From Actinomycetota bacterium (lineage in GTDB: Bacteria; Actinomycetota; Acidimicrobiia; Acidimicrobiales; BP-101), in contig JAUTXA010000218.1 in assembly GCA_030838265.1 (NCBI GenBank), positions 1 through 6,088 on the forward strand: a DNA stretch of 6,088 nt. The letters run 5' to 3'. The notes under the pieces were generated by a model that had not been told where the DNA came from, ran no database searches, and saw only the letters and a program-made list of their open reading frames with translations. Below, in pieces: positions 1-5,469 of the stretch. How positions within the stretch are numbered: the stretch's first letter is position 1; every line of letters begins with the position of its first letter. Made by a program: the position numbers and the translations under genes.

Positions 1-185
1 ATGGCGCGGGCCATCTCGGCCTTCTTGAGCTCATCGGCGGCCAGCTCGACCTCGCGGGCGGTGGCGACCAACCAACGGGCACTCCCGCCGTCGGCCATGA
101 GGCGCTGGGTCTCGAGCTTGAGCTGCAAAAGCTCGAGGAGCTGCCGCTCCCACCACAACGCCCGTGCCACCTCCCGCAGCTCCAT
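1..185 (-). CDS. flgN: FlgN-like flagellar chaperone, N-terminal part (cut by left edge)
   Basis: The first 61 residues of a minus-strand gene are present; the rest lies left of the window. Read from the ATG at 185, the protein starts MELREVARALWWERQ and continues as a leucine- and glutamate-rich, almost entirely helical segment. It contains LWWERQLLELLQLKLETQR (residues 10-28), then ARWLVATAREVELA (36-49). This 'LW.E..LLE.LL.KLE.Q......RWL..ATREVE' pattern is what I know from actinobacterial FlgN-family proteins. FlgN is a cytoplasmic export chaperone for the hook-filament junction proteins FlgK and FlgL, which often follow it in the operon. The start is supported by a strong Shine-Dalgarno (AGGAG, 5 nt before the ATG) and a sigma-28-like promoter just upstream. 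The gene lies 72 bp downstream of a co-oriented response regulator, with a FliA-family sigma factor beyond it. Assignment rests on remembered family pattern and context; a generic coiled-coil protein is the alternative. Confidence 0.72.
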   Translation of the reverse strand, partial: MELREVARALWWERQLLELLQLKLETQRLMADGGSARWLVATAREVELAADELKKAEMARA

Positions 186-190
186 GCCTT

Positions 191-200
191 CTCCTCTCCC
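191..200 (-). promoter_or_regulatory. Shine-Dalgarno of flgN
   Basis: On the minus strand the purine run GGGAGAGGAG sits just before the flgN ATG, with AGGAG ending 5 nt from it. It is the only convincing ribosome binding site in the window. It fixes the flgN start at 185 and fits a transcript with a short leader. Confidence 0.7.
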
Positions 201-213
201 GCGTCCACCTGCC

Positions 214-240
214 CTATCGGCTGGCGGCGGCGAGATGTGA
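214..240 (-). promoter_or_regulatory. Candidate sigma-28 (FliA/WhiG-type) promoter for flgN
   Basis: Read on the minus strand, TCAC (240-237), 15 nt, then GCCGATAG (221-214). The established FliA/SigD/WhiG consensus is TAAA-N14-16-GCCGATAA. Here the -10 matches at 7 of 8 positions and the spacing is right, but the -35 matches poorly (2 of 4). Transcription would start near 206, leaving a leader of about 20 nt that contains the flgN Shine-Dalgarno. The site lies wholly in the 72-bp gap between the regulator and flgN, and a FliA-family sigma gene is in the same window. This is motif evidence only. Confidence 0.55.
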
Positions 241-257
241 GGACGATGAGGCGGCAA

Positions 258-905
258 TCAGGCCAGCAAGCCCAAAGCCACGGCCCGGGCCACGGCCTCG
301 TGGCGGTCGCCCACGCCGAGCTTGTTGTAGATGTGCGAAAGGTGGGTTTTGACCGTCGCCGGGGTGACGTACAGGGCGTCGGCAATCTCCTTGTTGGCGC
401 TCCCGGCCGCCAGCATGGCGAGCACCTCGCGCTCCTTGGTGGTGAGCAGGGCATCGGTGTCGGCGCCCGCCGCCAGCCCGCCGACCTCGGGGCCGTGGGC
501 GGCCAGGGCCAGGACGGCGGGCGACAGCGACCGCTCACCATCGAGGACAGCGGCCACCGCGGTGGCCAGCTCGTCGCCTGCCGCGGCACGCACCAGGACA
601 CCCTCGGTGCCGAGGCTGAGCAGCTCGTTGAGCTCGTTGCGGTCGAGCTGGGTCACCAGGCAGATGACGGAGGGGGGCGACTCGAGCGCCTTGGCCTGGC
701 GGACGACCTCGGCCGCCGACAGATCGTCGATGAGCCCGGCGATGAGCAGGTCGGGATGGGCGTGAACGGCGGCCAGCATGCCGTCGCGGCCGTGCTCGGA
801 CTCGCCCACCACCCGCACGCCGGCCGAGCGCAGGACGGCGGTGATGCCCAGGCGGACAAGGGCCCACCGATCGATGATCAAGGCGGTGGCCGACACTGCC
901 GACAT
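258..905 (-). CDS. NarL/LuxR-family response regulator with degenerate receiver domain
   Basis: A 215-residue transcription regulator with an N-terminal receiver-like domain (about 6-125), a linker, and a C-terminal LuxR-type helix-turn-helix (about 153-212: LTTKEREVLAMLAAG, NKEIADALYVTPATVKTHL, IYNKLGV). The DNA-binding half is canonical and intact. The receiver is not. The usual acidic pair (IVDDH) reads IIDRW at residues 10-14. The phosphoacceptor position in the PDLVLLD motif is Gly57 (PDLLIAGL, 51-58). The conserved lysine is Arg106. Only the conserved threonine (Thr85 in LVT) and Asp12 remain. It therefore probably binds DNA without phosphorylation, or senses something else. I see no partner histidine kinase. 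It precedes flgN on the same strand and is divergent from the sigma-28-type gene, which suggests a role in flagellar gene control (inference). The ATG at 905 has no Shine-Dalgarno; a GTG three codons later (896) is an alternative start. Confidence 0.9.
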   Translation of the reverse strand: MSAVSATALIIDRWALVRLGITAVLRSAGVRVVGESEHGRDGMLAAVHAHPDLLIAGLIDDLSAAEVVRQAKALESPPSVICLVTQLDRNELNELLSLGTEGVLVRAAAGDELATAVAAVLDGERSLSPAVLALAAHGPEVGGLAAGADTDALLTTKEREVLAMLAAGSANKEIADALYVTPATVKTHLSHIYNKLGVGDRHEAVARAVALGLLA

Positions 906-932
906 GGTACGGCGAGTCGGGTGCCCGCCGAC

Positions 933-952
933 CGGGGTGACTAGTCACTCCG
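933..952. promoter_or_regulatory. 20-bp palindrome, candidate operator in the regulator/fliA divergent gap
   Basis: The sequence CGGGGTGACTAGTCACTCCG has a perfect 12-bp core palindrome (GTGACTAGTCAC, 937-948). One mismatched pair follows, then three more paired bases on each side. It lies 28 bp before the regulator's ATG and about 95 bp before the sigma-factor ATG. LuxR-type helix-turn-helix proteins bind as dimers to dyads of about 18-20 bp, so autoregulation by the adjacent gene product is plausible but unproven. Confidence 0.5.
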
Positions 953-1042
953 AGCCGGTTGTCACCGCTTGTCCGGGTGGGGCGGTTGACGAGGATCATC
1001 CCCTCGGCCGATCGGGAAGCGACGGCGACAAGCCGACACCTG

Positions 1043-1052
1043 ATGCATGCAT
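1043..1052. repeat. Perfect 10-bp palindrome spanning the sigma-factor start codon
   Basis: ATGCATGCAT covers the ATG at 1047. It also contains an out-of-frame ATG at 1043, which would read through the true start in another frame. It is unusually AT-rich for this DNA. Function is unknown. Confidence 0.4.
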
Positions 1053-1907
1053 ACGTCGGGGGACGCAGGGACGGATCGCTCGCGCGAGGACGAACTGGTG
1101 CGGGAGCACCTCGCTCTCGTGCACTACGCAGTGGCCGAGATCGCGTCGCGCTTGCCGCGCCACGTGGGCCGTGACGACCTGGTGTCGGCGGGCATGGCCG
1201 GCCTGGCTCAGGCCGCTCGCAGCTTCGATCCCGACCGAGGCATCCGCTTCGACCGCTTCGCCTCGACCCGCATCAAGGGCGCCCTTCTCGACGAGCTGCG
1301 CACCGCCGACTGGGCCAGCCGCTCGGTGCGGAGTCGCTCCCGCCGGGTCAACGAGACCTCCGACCGGCTCACCGCGTCCCTCGGCCGCGTCCCCTCCTCC
1401 CAGGAGGTCGCCGATGACATGGGCGTCGCCCGGGCCGAGGTCGAGTCCTTGGCTGGTGACGTCCATCGGGCCCTCGTCCTGAACGTCGAGTCGCTCATCG
1501 GCGACGGCGCCGGCGACGACCTCTTCCCCGACGGCGGCCCCACCCCCGACGAGCTGCTGCTCGACCAGGAGCGCCGGGCCTACCTCGTCGACGCCGTCGC
1601 CCTCCTCCCCGAGCGCCTGCGCACCGTCGTGGTCGCCTACTTCTTCGAAGAGCGGCCCATGCAGGACCTGGCCGACGAGCTGAACGTGTCGCCGTCGCGC
1701 ATCTCCCAGATGCGGGCCGAGGCTCTCGTCCTCCTGAAGGAGGGCATCGACAGCCAACTCGACCCCGAGACCGTCGAGAGCGAGGGCACGGGCCGAGTGG
1801 CCCGGCGCAAGACCGCCTACTTCGACGCCATCGCCAGCCGCCGCACCACCCTTGGCCGCCTGGCCGGGCCGGCCACCCTCGGCAGCCTGGCCGCCGCCTC
1901 GGCTTGA
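1047..1907 (+). CDS. fliA: RNA polymerase sigma factor, FliA/WhiG (sigma-28) family
   Basis: A 286-residue sigma-70-family protein without region 1. Region 2 spans about 20-90, with DLVSAGMAGLAQAARSFDP and RFDRFASTRIKGALLDELR, followed by DWASRSVRSRSRRV (88-101), the region 2.4/3 boundary typical of FliA and WhiG. Region 3 follows to about 165 (SLGRVPSSQEVADDMGV). Region 4 is at 183-233, with the helix-turn-helix MQDLADELNVSPSRISQMRAEAL. In this family it directs RNA polymerase to GCCGATAA-type -10 promoters of late flagellar genes; a WhiG-like sporulation role exists in Streptomyces. The flgN-like gene and its sigma-28-like promoter close by favour the flagellar role. An in-frame TGA at 1041 makes the ATG at 1047 the earliest start; no Shine-Dalgarno is visible. 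After region 4 there is a basic, alanine-rich tail of about 50 residues (235-286), longer than in typical FliA. No anti-sigma gene (flgM) is visible. Confidence 0.9.
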   Translation: MHTSGDAGTDRSREDELVREHLALVHYAVAEIASRLPRHVGRDDLVSAGMAGLAQAARSFDPDRGIRFDRFASTRIKGALLDELRTADWASRSVRSRSRRVNETSDRLTASLGRVPSSQEVADDMGVARAEVESLAGDVHRALVLNVESLIGDGAGDDLFPDGGPTPDELLLDQERRAYLVDAVALLPERLRTVVVAYFFEERPMQDLADELNVSPSRISQMRAEALVLLKEGIDSQLDPETVESEGTGRVARRKTAYFDAIASRRTTLGRLAGPATLGSLAAASA

Positions 1908-1926
1908 TCCTTCCCGTCTGCTAGCT

Positions 1927-1943
1927 CGACGGCGCTACCGTCG
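1927..1943. repeat. Inverted repeat between fliA and the Rid gene
   Basis: CGACGG (1927-1932), 5-nt spacer, CCGTCG (1938-1943) is a perfect 6-bp inverted repeat. It begins 19 bases after the sigma-factor stop and overlaps the putative -10 of the next gene. It could be a weak hairpin terminating fliA or an operator. There is no T-run, so it is not a standard intrinsic terminator. Confidence 0.35.
1936..1941 (+). promoter_or_regulatory. Putative -10 box for a leaderless Rid-gene transcript
   Basis: TACCGT lies 7 nt before the ATG at 1949. No Shine-Dalgarno lies between, and no clear -35 box is seen. The spacing would place the transcription start at or near the start codon. Confidence 0.4.
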
Positions 1944-1948
1944 CCGGC

Positions 1949-2347
1949 ATGGCAGAGCGGCAGCAGGTCTCGTCGGGGTCGCCGTTCGAGGCGAGCATCG
2001 GCTTCAGCCGGGCCGTGCGCGTCGGCAACCGCGTGCTGGTGTCGGGGACAGCGCCGATCTGGCCGGACGGGTCGTGTCCCGACGACGCCGAGGCTCAGGC
2101 GGCTCGGTGCTTCGAGATCATCCTGGCCGCCTTGGCCGAGGCCGGAGCATCGGCCAAGGACGTGGTGCGGACGCGCATGTTCCTCACCGACCCGTCCGAC
2201 GGCGACGCGGTCGGGCGAGCCCACGGCCAGGTGTTCGCCGACATCCGTCCCGCGGCCACCATGGTCGCGGTGGCCGCACTGCTCGACCCCAGGTGGAAGG
2301 TCGAGATCGAGGCCGAAGCCGTCATCGACCGCTGGCCCGGTCGCTGA
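1949..2347 (+). CDS. Rid-family (YjgF/YER057c/UK114) protein lacking the catalytic arginine
   Basis: A 132-residue protein of usual family length with one Rid domain: SPFEASIGFSRAVRVGNRVLV (11-31), VSGTAPIWPDG (31-41), AAQARRC-like ARCFEIILAALAEAG (52-66), DVVRTRMFLTD (71-81), PAATMVAVAALLDPRWKVEIEAEAV (101-125). Archetypal RidA is a cytoplasmic trimer that hydrolyses reactive enamines/imines such as 2-aminoacrylate, using an arginine (Arg105 in E. coli) in the motif PARSCVEVA. The aligned stretch here reads PAATMVAVA, so that arginine is Ala103. By published subfamily logic this places it among Rid groups without proven deaminase activity, and its substrate is unknown. It follows fliA by 41 bp but probably has its own promoter. 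It converges on helD with 15 bp between stops. The family call is firm; the function is not. Confidence 0.9.
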   Translation: MAERQQVSSGSPFEASIGFSRAVRVGNRVLVSGTAPIWPDGSCPDDAEAQAARCFEIILAALAEAGASAKDVVRTRMFLTDPSDGDAVGRAHGQVFADIRPAATMVAVAALLDPRWKVEIEAEAVIDRWPGR

Positions 2348-2362
2348 CGTGCGGAGGGCCCC

Positions 2363-4561
2363 TTAGCGTCCGTCGGTGATGCCGAGGACCTCGGGGAGGG
2401 GCTCGGCGTGGACCACGGTGAGCCGCCTGGTGGCCCGGGTGAGGACGACGAAGAGGGCCCGCAGCCCTTGGGCCGCCTCGGCGGTGATGCGGGCGGGCTC
2501 GACGACCACCACCGAGTCGAACTCGAGGCCCTTGACCACGTCGACGGGCACCAAGGTGACGGGAGCGTCGAGGCCGTTGGCCGCCGGCTCACCGAAGTCG
2601 ACGCCCGCCGCGGCGAGGGCCTCGCGCAGGGGGGCGATCATCGACCGGGTGGCGATCACGGCGACCGTCCCCCGAGCCATGGCCTCGCTCTCGGCCCCGG
2701 CCACGCGGGCCACCTCGGCCGCCAGCTCGCCGGCCGACACTGGGCAGAACATCGGCTCGTCGCCGCCCGACCGCACTGACTCGGGGGCCCGCACATGGGG
2801 GGCGGCCACGGCCAGGACGCGGGTGGCCAGCTCCATGATCTCGGCCGGCGTCCGGTAGTTGACCGTCAGCTCGACGACCTCCGCGTCTCGTTTCGAGGGG
2901 AGGTGGGCGAGGACCTCGTCCCACTGCTTCGGGGCCCACCGGCCCGTGGCCTGAGCCACATCGCCGACCACCGTCATCGACCCGCCCAGCGAGCGGCGGG
3001 TCAGCATCCGCAGCTGCATGGGCGACAGGTCTTGGGCTTCGTCGACGACGATGTGGCCGAAGCCCCTGATCTCGTCCTTCTCTCGAGCCGGCTGACGCCG
3101 CGCCCCCAGCAACACCCGGGCCTCGTCGAGCAGCGCCATGTCGGCCGATGTCCAGGCGATGTCGTCGAACGAGCGGCTCCGGGCCCGGAACAACGAAAGG
3201 GCCTCCTCCTCGCTCAAGATGTTGCGGCCCGCCGACCGCAGCAGGGGCTTGGCGCCGTAGAGGTCGTGCAGCAGCTCGAGCGGCGTGAGGATGGGCCACA
3301 TGCGATCGAGCACCTCGACCACCGCGGGCTGGCCCCGCAGGGCGTCGGCCAGGTCGTCGACGCTGCGGTCGGCGCTCTCGCCCAAGCCGGTGCCGCCCCG
3401 CAGCTCGACGCGGCGGGCCCGCTCGATCGACTCGGTGTAGCGCTCGTGAAGGTGGCGGTAGAGCAGGTTCTCGAGCTGGCGGCGCCGGGCGTTGTGGGTG
3501 CCGCCCCGCCGGCGCACGGCCGCGACCAACGAGGCCGAGGCCTCGACCGAGACCCGCAGCACCAGGGGCCCGAAAGGGATCTCGGCCTGGCGGGTCAACG
3601 GCCGTTGCCGGTCGCGCACGGCCCGAGCCAGCACCTTGACCATGCGGACGTCGCCCTTGACCCGACCTGCCACCGCGCCGTCGTCACCGGTGGCACGCGC
3701 CCCACCGAACAAGCCGTCGATCGAGGTGAGCGTCACCCCCGTCTCGCCGAGGGACGGGAGGACGAACTCGATGTAGCGGAGGAAGAGCGGGTTGGGCCCG
3801 ACGACGAGCACGCCCTGGCGCTCGAGGGGGAAGCGGTAGGTGTAGAGCAGATAGGCGGCGCGGTGCAGAGCGACCGCCGTCTTGCCCGTCCCCGGTCCGC
3901 CCTGCACGACGAGCACGCCGGGCAGCGGGGCCCGGATGATCTCGTCCTGCTCGCGCTGGACGGTGGCGACGATGTCGCGCATGCGGCCGGAGCGGCCGCG
4001 CTCGAGGGCGGTGAGCAGCGCCTCAGGGCCACTGAGCTCGAGGACACCGGTGCCATCGCCGCTCGCCTTGTCGGGATCGCCGTCGACCATGAGCCGACCG
4101 GCGCCGAAGAGCTCGTCCTCGATGCCGAGAAGGTGCGGGCCGTGCGTGGCGAAGTGGCGGCGCAGCCGCAGACCCATCGGGTGACGGCCCGTGGCCCGGT
4201 AGAAGGGCTCGGCCACCGGGGCTCGCCAGTCGACGACGAGGGGCTCCTGGTCCTCGCCCGAGATGGCCAGGCGACCGATGTGGAAGCTCTCGCCCCCGGG
4301 CACGGCGGGGTCCTCGCTCGGGGCCGAGTCGATGCGCCCGAAGCAGAGGGCTTCGTCGCCGATGTCGAGCTGCTCGAGGCGTTGGAGGCTGGTGCGCACC
4401 ACGATGTCGCGCTCGGTGAGCGACTGGGGTGTCCCCTTCCCGGGCCGGCCGAGGGCCTCACCCAGGCGGGACGATGCGGCCTGGCGCATGGCCTCCAGGC
4501 GCTCGTACGCCCGAGCGAGGTAGGCCTGTTCGGCGGCAAGATCCGGATGAGTGGTGGCCAC
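2363..4561 (-). CDS. helD: HelD-family RNA polymerase-remodelling ATPase (SF1, UvrD/Rep-like)
   Basis: A 732-residue superfamily 1 ATPase starting at GTG 4561. The N-terminal ~75 residues are helical and charged, as in HelD, where a coiled coil enters the RNA polymerase secondary channel. Next come the typical HelD segments IGRLAISGEDQEPLVVDWRA (about 95-114) and PFYRATGRHPMGLRLRRHF (119-137). ATPase motifs in order: Walker A GGPGTGKTAVALHR (221-234), motif II IVVDEAQD (504-511), GDVAQATGRW (533-542), NYRTPAEIM (568-576), VKGLEFDSVVVVEP (676-689) and motif VI VVLTRATRRLTVVH (705-718). All key residues look intact. HelD uses ATP to release stalled or inactive RNA polymerase from nucleic acid and recycle it; related HelR proteins in actinobacteria displace rifampicin from the enzyme. 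Which subtype this is cannot be told here. A GC-rich inverted repeat and a TATGAT box lie upstream. Ends in TAA, facing the Rid gene. A generic UvrD-like repair helicase is less likely given the N-terminal segments. Confidence 0.9.
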   Translation of the reverse strand: MATTHPDLAAEQAYLARAYERLEAMRQAASSRLGEALGRPGKGTPQSLTERDIVVRTSLQRLEQLDIGDEALCFGRIDSAPSEDPAVPGGESFHIGRLAISGEDQEPLVVDWRAPVAEPFYRATGRHPMGLRLRRHFATHGPHLLGIEDELFGAGRLMVDGDPDKASGDGTGVLELSGPEALLTALERGRSGRMRDIVATVQREQDEIIRAPLPGVLVVQGGPGTGKTAVALHRAAYLLYTYRFPLERQGVLVVGPNPLFLRYIEFVLPSLGETGVTLTSIDGLFGGARATGDDGAVAGRVKGDVRMVKVLARAVRDRQRPLTRQAEIPFGPLVLRVSVEASASLVAAVRRRGGTHNARRRQLENLLYRHLHERYTESIERARRVELRGGTGLGESADRSVDDLADALRGQPAVVEVLDRMWPILTPLELLHDLYGAKPLLRSAGRNILSEEEALSLFRARSRSFDDIAWTSADMALLDEARVLLGARRQPAREKDEIRGFGHIVVDEAQDLSPMQLRMLTRRSLGGSMTVVGDVAQATGRWAPKQWDEVLAHLPSKRDAEVVELTVNYRTPAEIMELATRVLAVAAPHVRAPESVRSGGDEPMFCPVSAGELAAEVARVAGAESEAMARGTVAVIATRSMIAPLREALAAAGVDFGEPAANGLDAPVTLVPVDVVKGLEFDSVVVVEPARITAEAAQGLRALFVVLTRATRRLTVVHAEPLPEVLGITDGR

Positions 4562-4572
4562 GTGTCCCTAGC

Positions 4573-4588
4573 CCCCCGCTGCCGGGGG
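4573..4588. repeat. Perfect GC-only inverted repeat upstream of helD
   Basis: CCCCCG (4573-4578), CTGC loop, CGGGGG (4583-4588). It ends 11 bp upstream of the helD GTG, downstream of the putative helD -10, so it would lie in the transcript leader. It could act as an operator or as a hairpin restricting translation. There is no T-run, so it is not an intrinsic terminator. Confidence 0.5.
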
Positions 4589-4596
4589 AACAGTCG

Positions 4597-4602
4597 ATCA
4601 TA
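4597..4602 (-). promoter_or_regulatory. Putative -10 box of helD
   Basis: On the minus strand this reads TATGAT, five of six matches to TATAAT, striking in such GC-rich DNA. Transcription would start near 4590, giving a leader of about 30 nt containing the inverted repeat. No convincing -35 box is seen at 16-18 nt. Confidence 0.45.
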
Positions 4603-4637
4603 GGGCCTCGACGGCTCCTTCGGCAGACCGGGCCGCC

Positions 4638-4643
4638 TACGAT
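4638..4643 (+). promoter_or_regulatory. Putative -10 box for a leaderless ACT-protein transcript
   Basis: TACGAT lies 7 nt before the ATG at 4651, with no Shine-Dalgarno and no clear -35. It overlaps an alternative in-frame ATG at 4642. If this is the -10, the 4651 start is the real one. Confidence 0.42.
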
Positions 4644-4650
4644 GCGGGCC

Positions 4651-5469
4651 ATGGCCACGACGACCGAGGTCAAGGCCCTGTTGGGGGGCACGTCACTGCC
4701 GCCCGAGCTGGTCGACGAGCTGCTCGACGGCGCCACCGCGACGTGGCTCATGGGCGAGCGGGCCGACACCGTGGCCGCCGACCTCGTCCTCTGCCATCCG
4801 CGCCTGGCCCTCGCCGAGGTCCGGGCCCAGGTGTTCCCCTCGTCGGACGGCGGCTGGCGCCTGGCCGTCGCGACTCGTGATCGCCCGGGGCTCCTGGCGG
4901 CCATCGCCGGTGTCCTGGCCACCCACCGCCTGTCGATCACCACCGGTTCGGGCACGGCCTGGCCGGCCCACGACGTGGCCCTGATGCGGGTCACGGCCCA
5001 TCCCCGCGACGACAGCCACGGAGCCGGCCCCGAGGGCCAGCCCGACGACATCGACTGGGACGCCATCGGTGACGACCTGCGCTCGGTCATCGCCGAAGGC
5101 CGGCGGGTGGCGCCGACCTTCCTCCACGTGCCCGACGCCGTGATCGAGGTCATGCCCGCCGGCGACCGGACACTCGTGACCGTCACCTGCCCCGACCGGG
5201 TCGGACTCCTCTGGGCCATCACCTCGTGGTTCGAGGACAACGACTGCAACATCGAAGAGGCCAGCGTCACCAGCGACGGCGAGAAGGGCGTGGGCCACTT
5301 CGTCGTCACCGGCACGGTCGACCCCGGCAGCCTCACCACGGCGCTGACAGGTGCGGCGGCCGAGCCCATCCTGCTGGCCTCGGGGAAGTGGATCGTCCGC
5401 GGGATCGGCGTCGGGCTCGGCATCACCTGGGGCATCGTCCGGGCCCTGCGCAAGCGCGCCCTCGGGTAG
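4651..5469 (+). CDS. Double ACT-domain protein resembling the C-terminal sensor of GlnD
   Basis: A 272-residue protein with two ACT domains. The first spans about 70-116 (RLAVATRDRPGLLAAIAGVL, then THRLSITTGSGT). The second spans about 173-222 (RTLVTVTCPDRVGLLWAITS, then NDCNIEEASVTSDGEKGVGH). The 'RDRPGLL' and 'CPDRVGLL' turns are the ligand-binding loops usual in ACT domains, which bind amino acids. Spacing and style resemble the C-terminal part of GlnD, the PII uridylyltransferase that senses glutamine, including the preceding helical stretch (about 15-60). The nucleotidyltransferase and HD domains of GlnD are absent. The protein ends in a glycine-rich hydrophobic segment (WIVRGIGVGLGITWGIVRAL, 247-266) and basic residues RKR, which may associate with membrane. 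Role inferred: small-molecule sensor or regulator, target unknown. It is divergent from helD and 36 bp before hemE, possibly co-transcribed. An in-frame ATG at 4642 would add three residues. Confidence 0.83.
   Translation: MATTTEVKALLGGTSLPPELVDELLDGATATWLMGERADTVAADLVLCHPRLALAEVRAQVFPSSDGGWRLAVATRDRPGLLAAIAGVLATHRLSITTGSGTAWPAHDVALMRVTAHPRDDSHGAGPEGQPDDIDWDAIGDDLRSVIAEGRRVAPTFLHVPDAVIEVMPAGDRTLVTVTCPDRVGLLWAITSWFEDNDCNIEEASVTSDGEKGVGHFVVTGTVDPGSLTTALTGAAAEPILLASGKWIVRGIGVGLGITWGIVRALRKRALG

Noticed and set aside
237..944. A plus-strand open frame antisense to the response regulator
   Set aside because: Gly/Gln/Asp/His-rich composition without family features. The minus-strand reading gives a clear LuxR-type helix-turn-helix.
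986..1014. Promoter of fliA from TTGACG (986-991) with CGATCG or GCCGATCG (1007-1014) as -10; possible self-activation by sigma-28
   Set aside because: The -35 hexamer is good but no acceptable sigma-70 -10 lies at 16-18 nt. The GCCGAT match lacks the terminal AA and any TAAA-like element 14-16 nt upstream, so it is not listed as a feature.
996..1757. A minus-strand open frame antisense to fliA
   Set aside because: Same codon-bias shadow effect; the plus strand encodes complete sigma regions 2-4.
2348..2362. Bidirectional terminator between the converging Rid and helD genes
   Set aside because: The 15-bp gap and its flanks contain GGGCCC but no stem of useful length and no T-run in either direction.
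2795..4603. A 602-codon open frame on the plus strand antisense to helD
   Set aside because: It is composed of low-complexity Gly/Arg/His/Leu-rich sequence with no recognisable motif. The opposite strand encodes a full HelD with every ATPase motif. Long antisense frames are expected in GC-rich genes.
4429..4650. Upstream extension of the ACT-protein frame starting at 4429
   Set aside because: It would overlap the helD start by more than 130 bp and adds Pro/Arg/Gly-rich sequence without homology-like features. The ATG at 4651 (or 4642) with a TACGAT box fits better.
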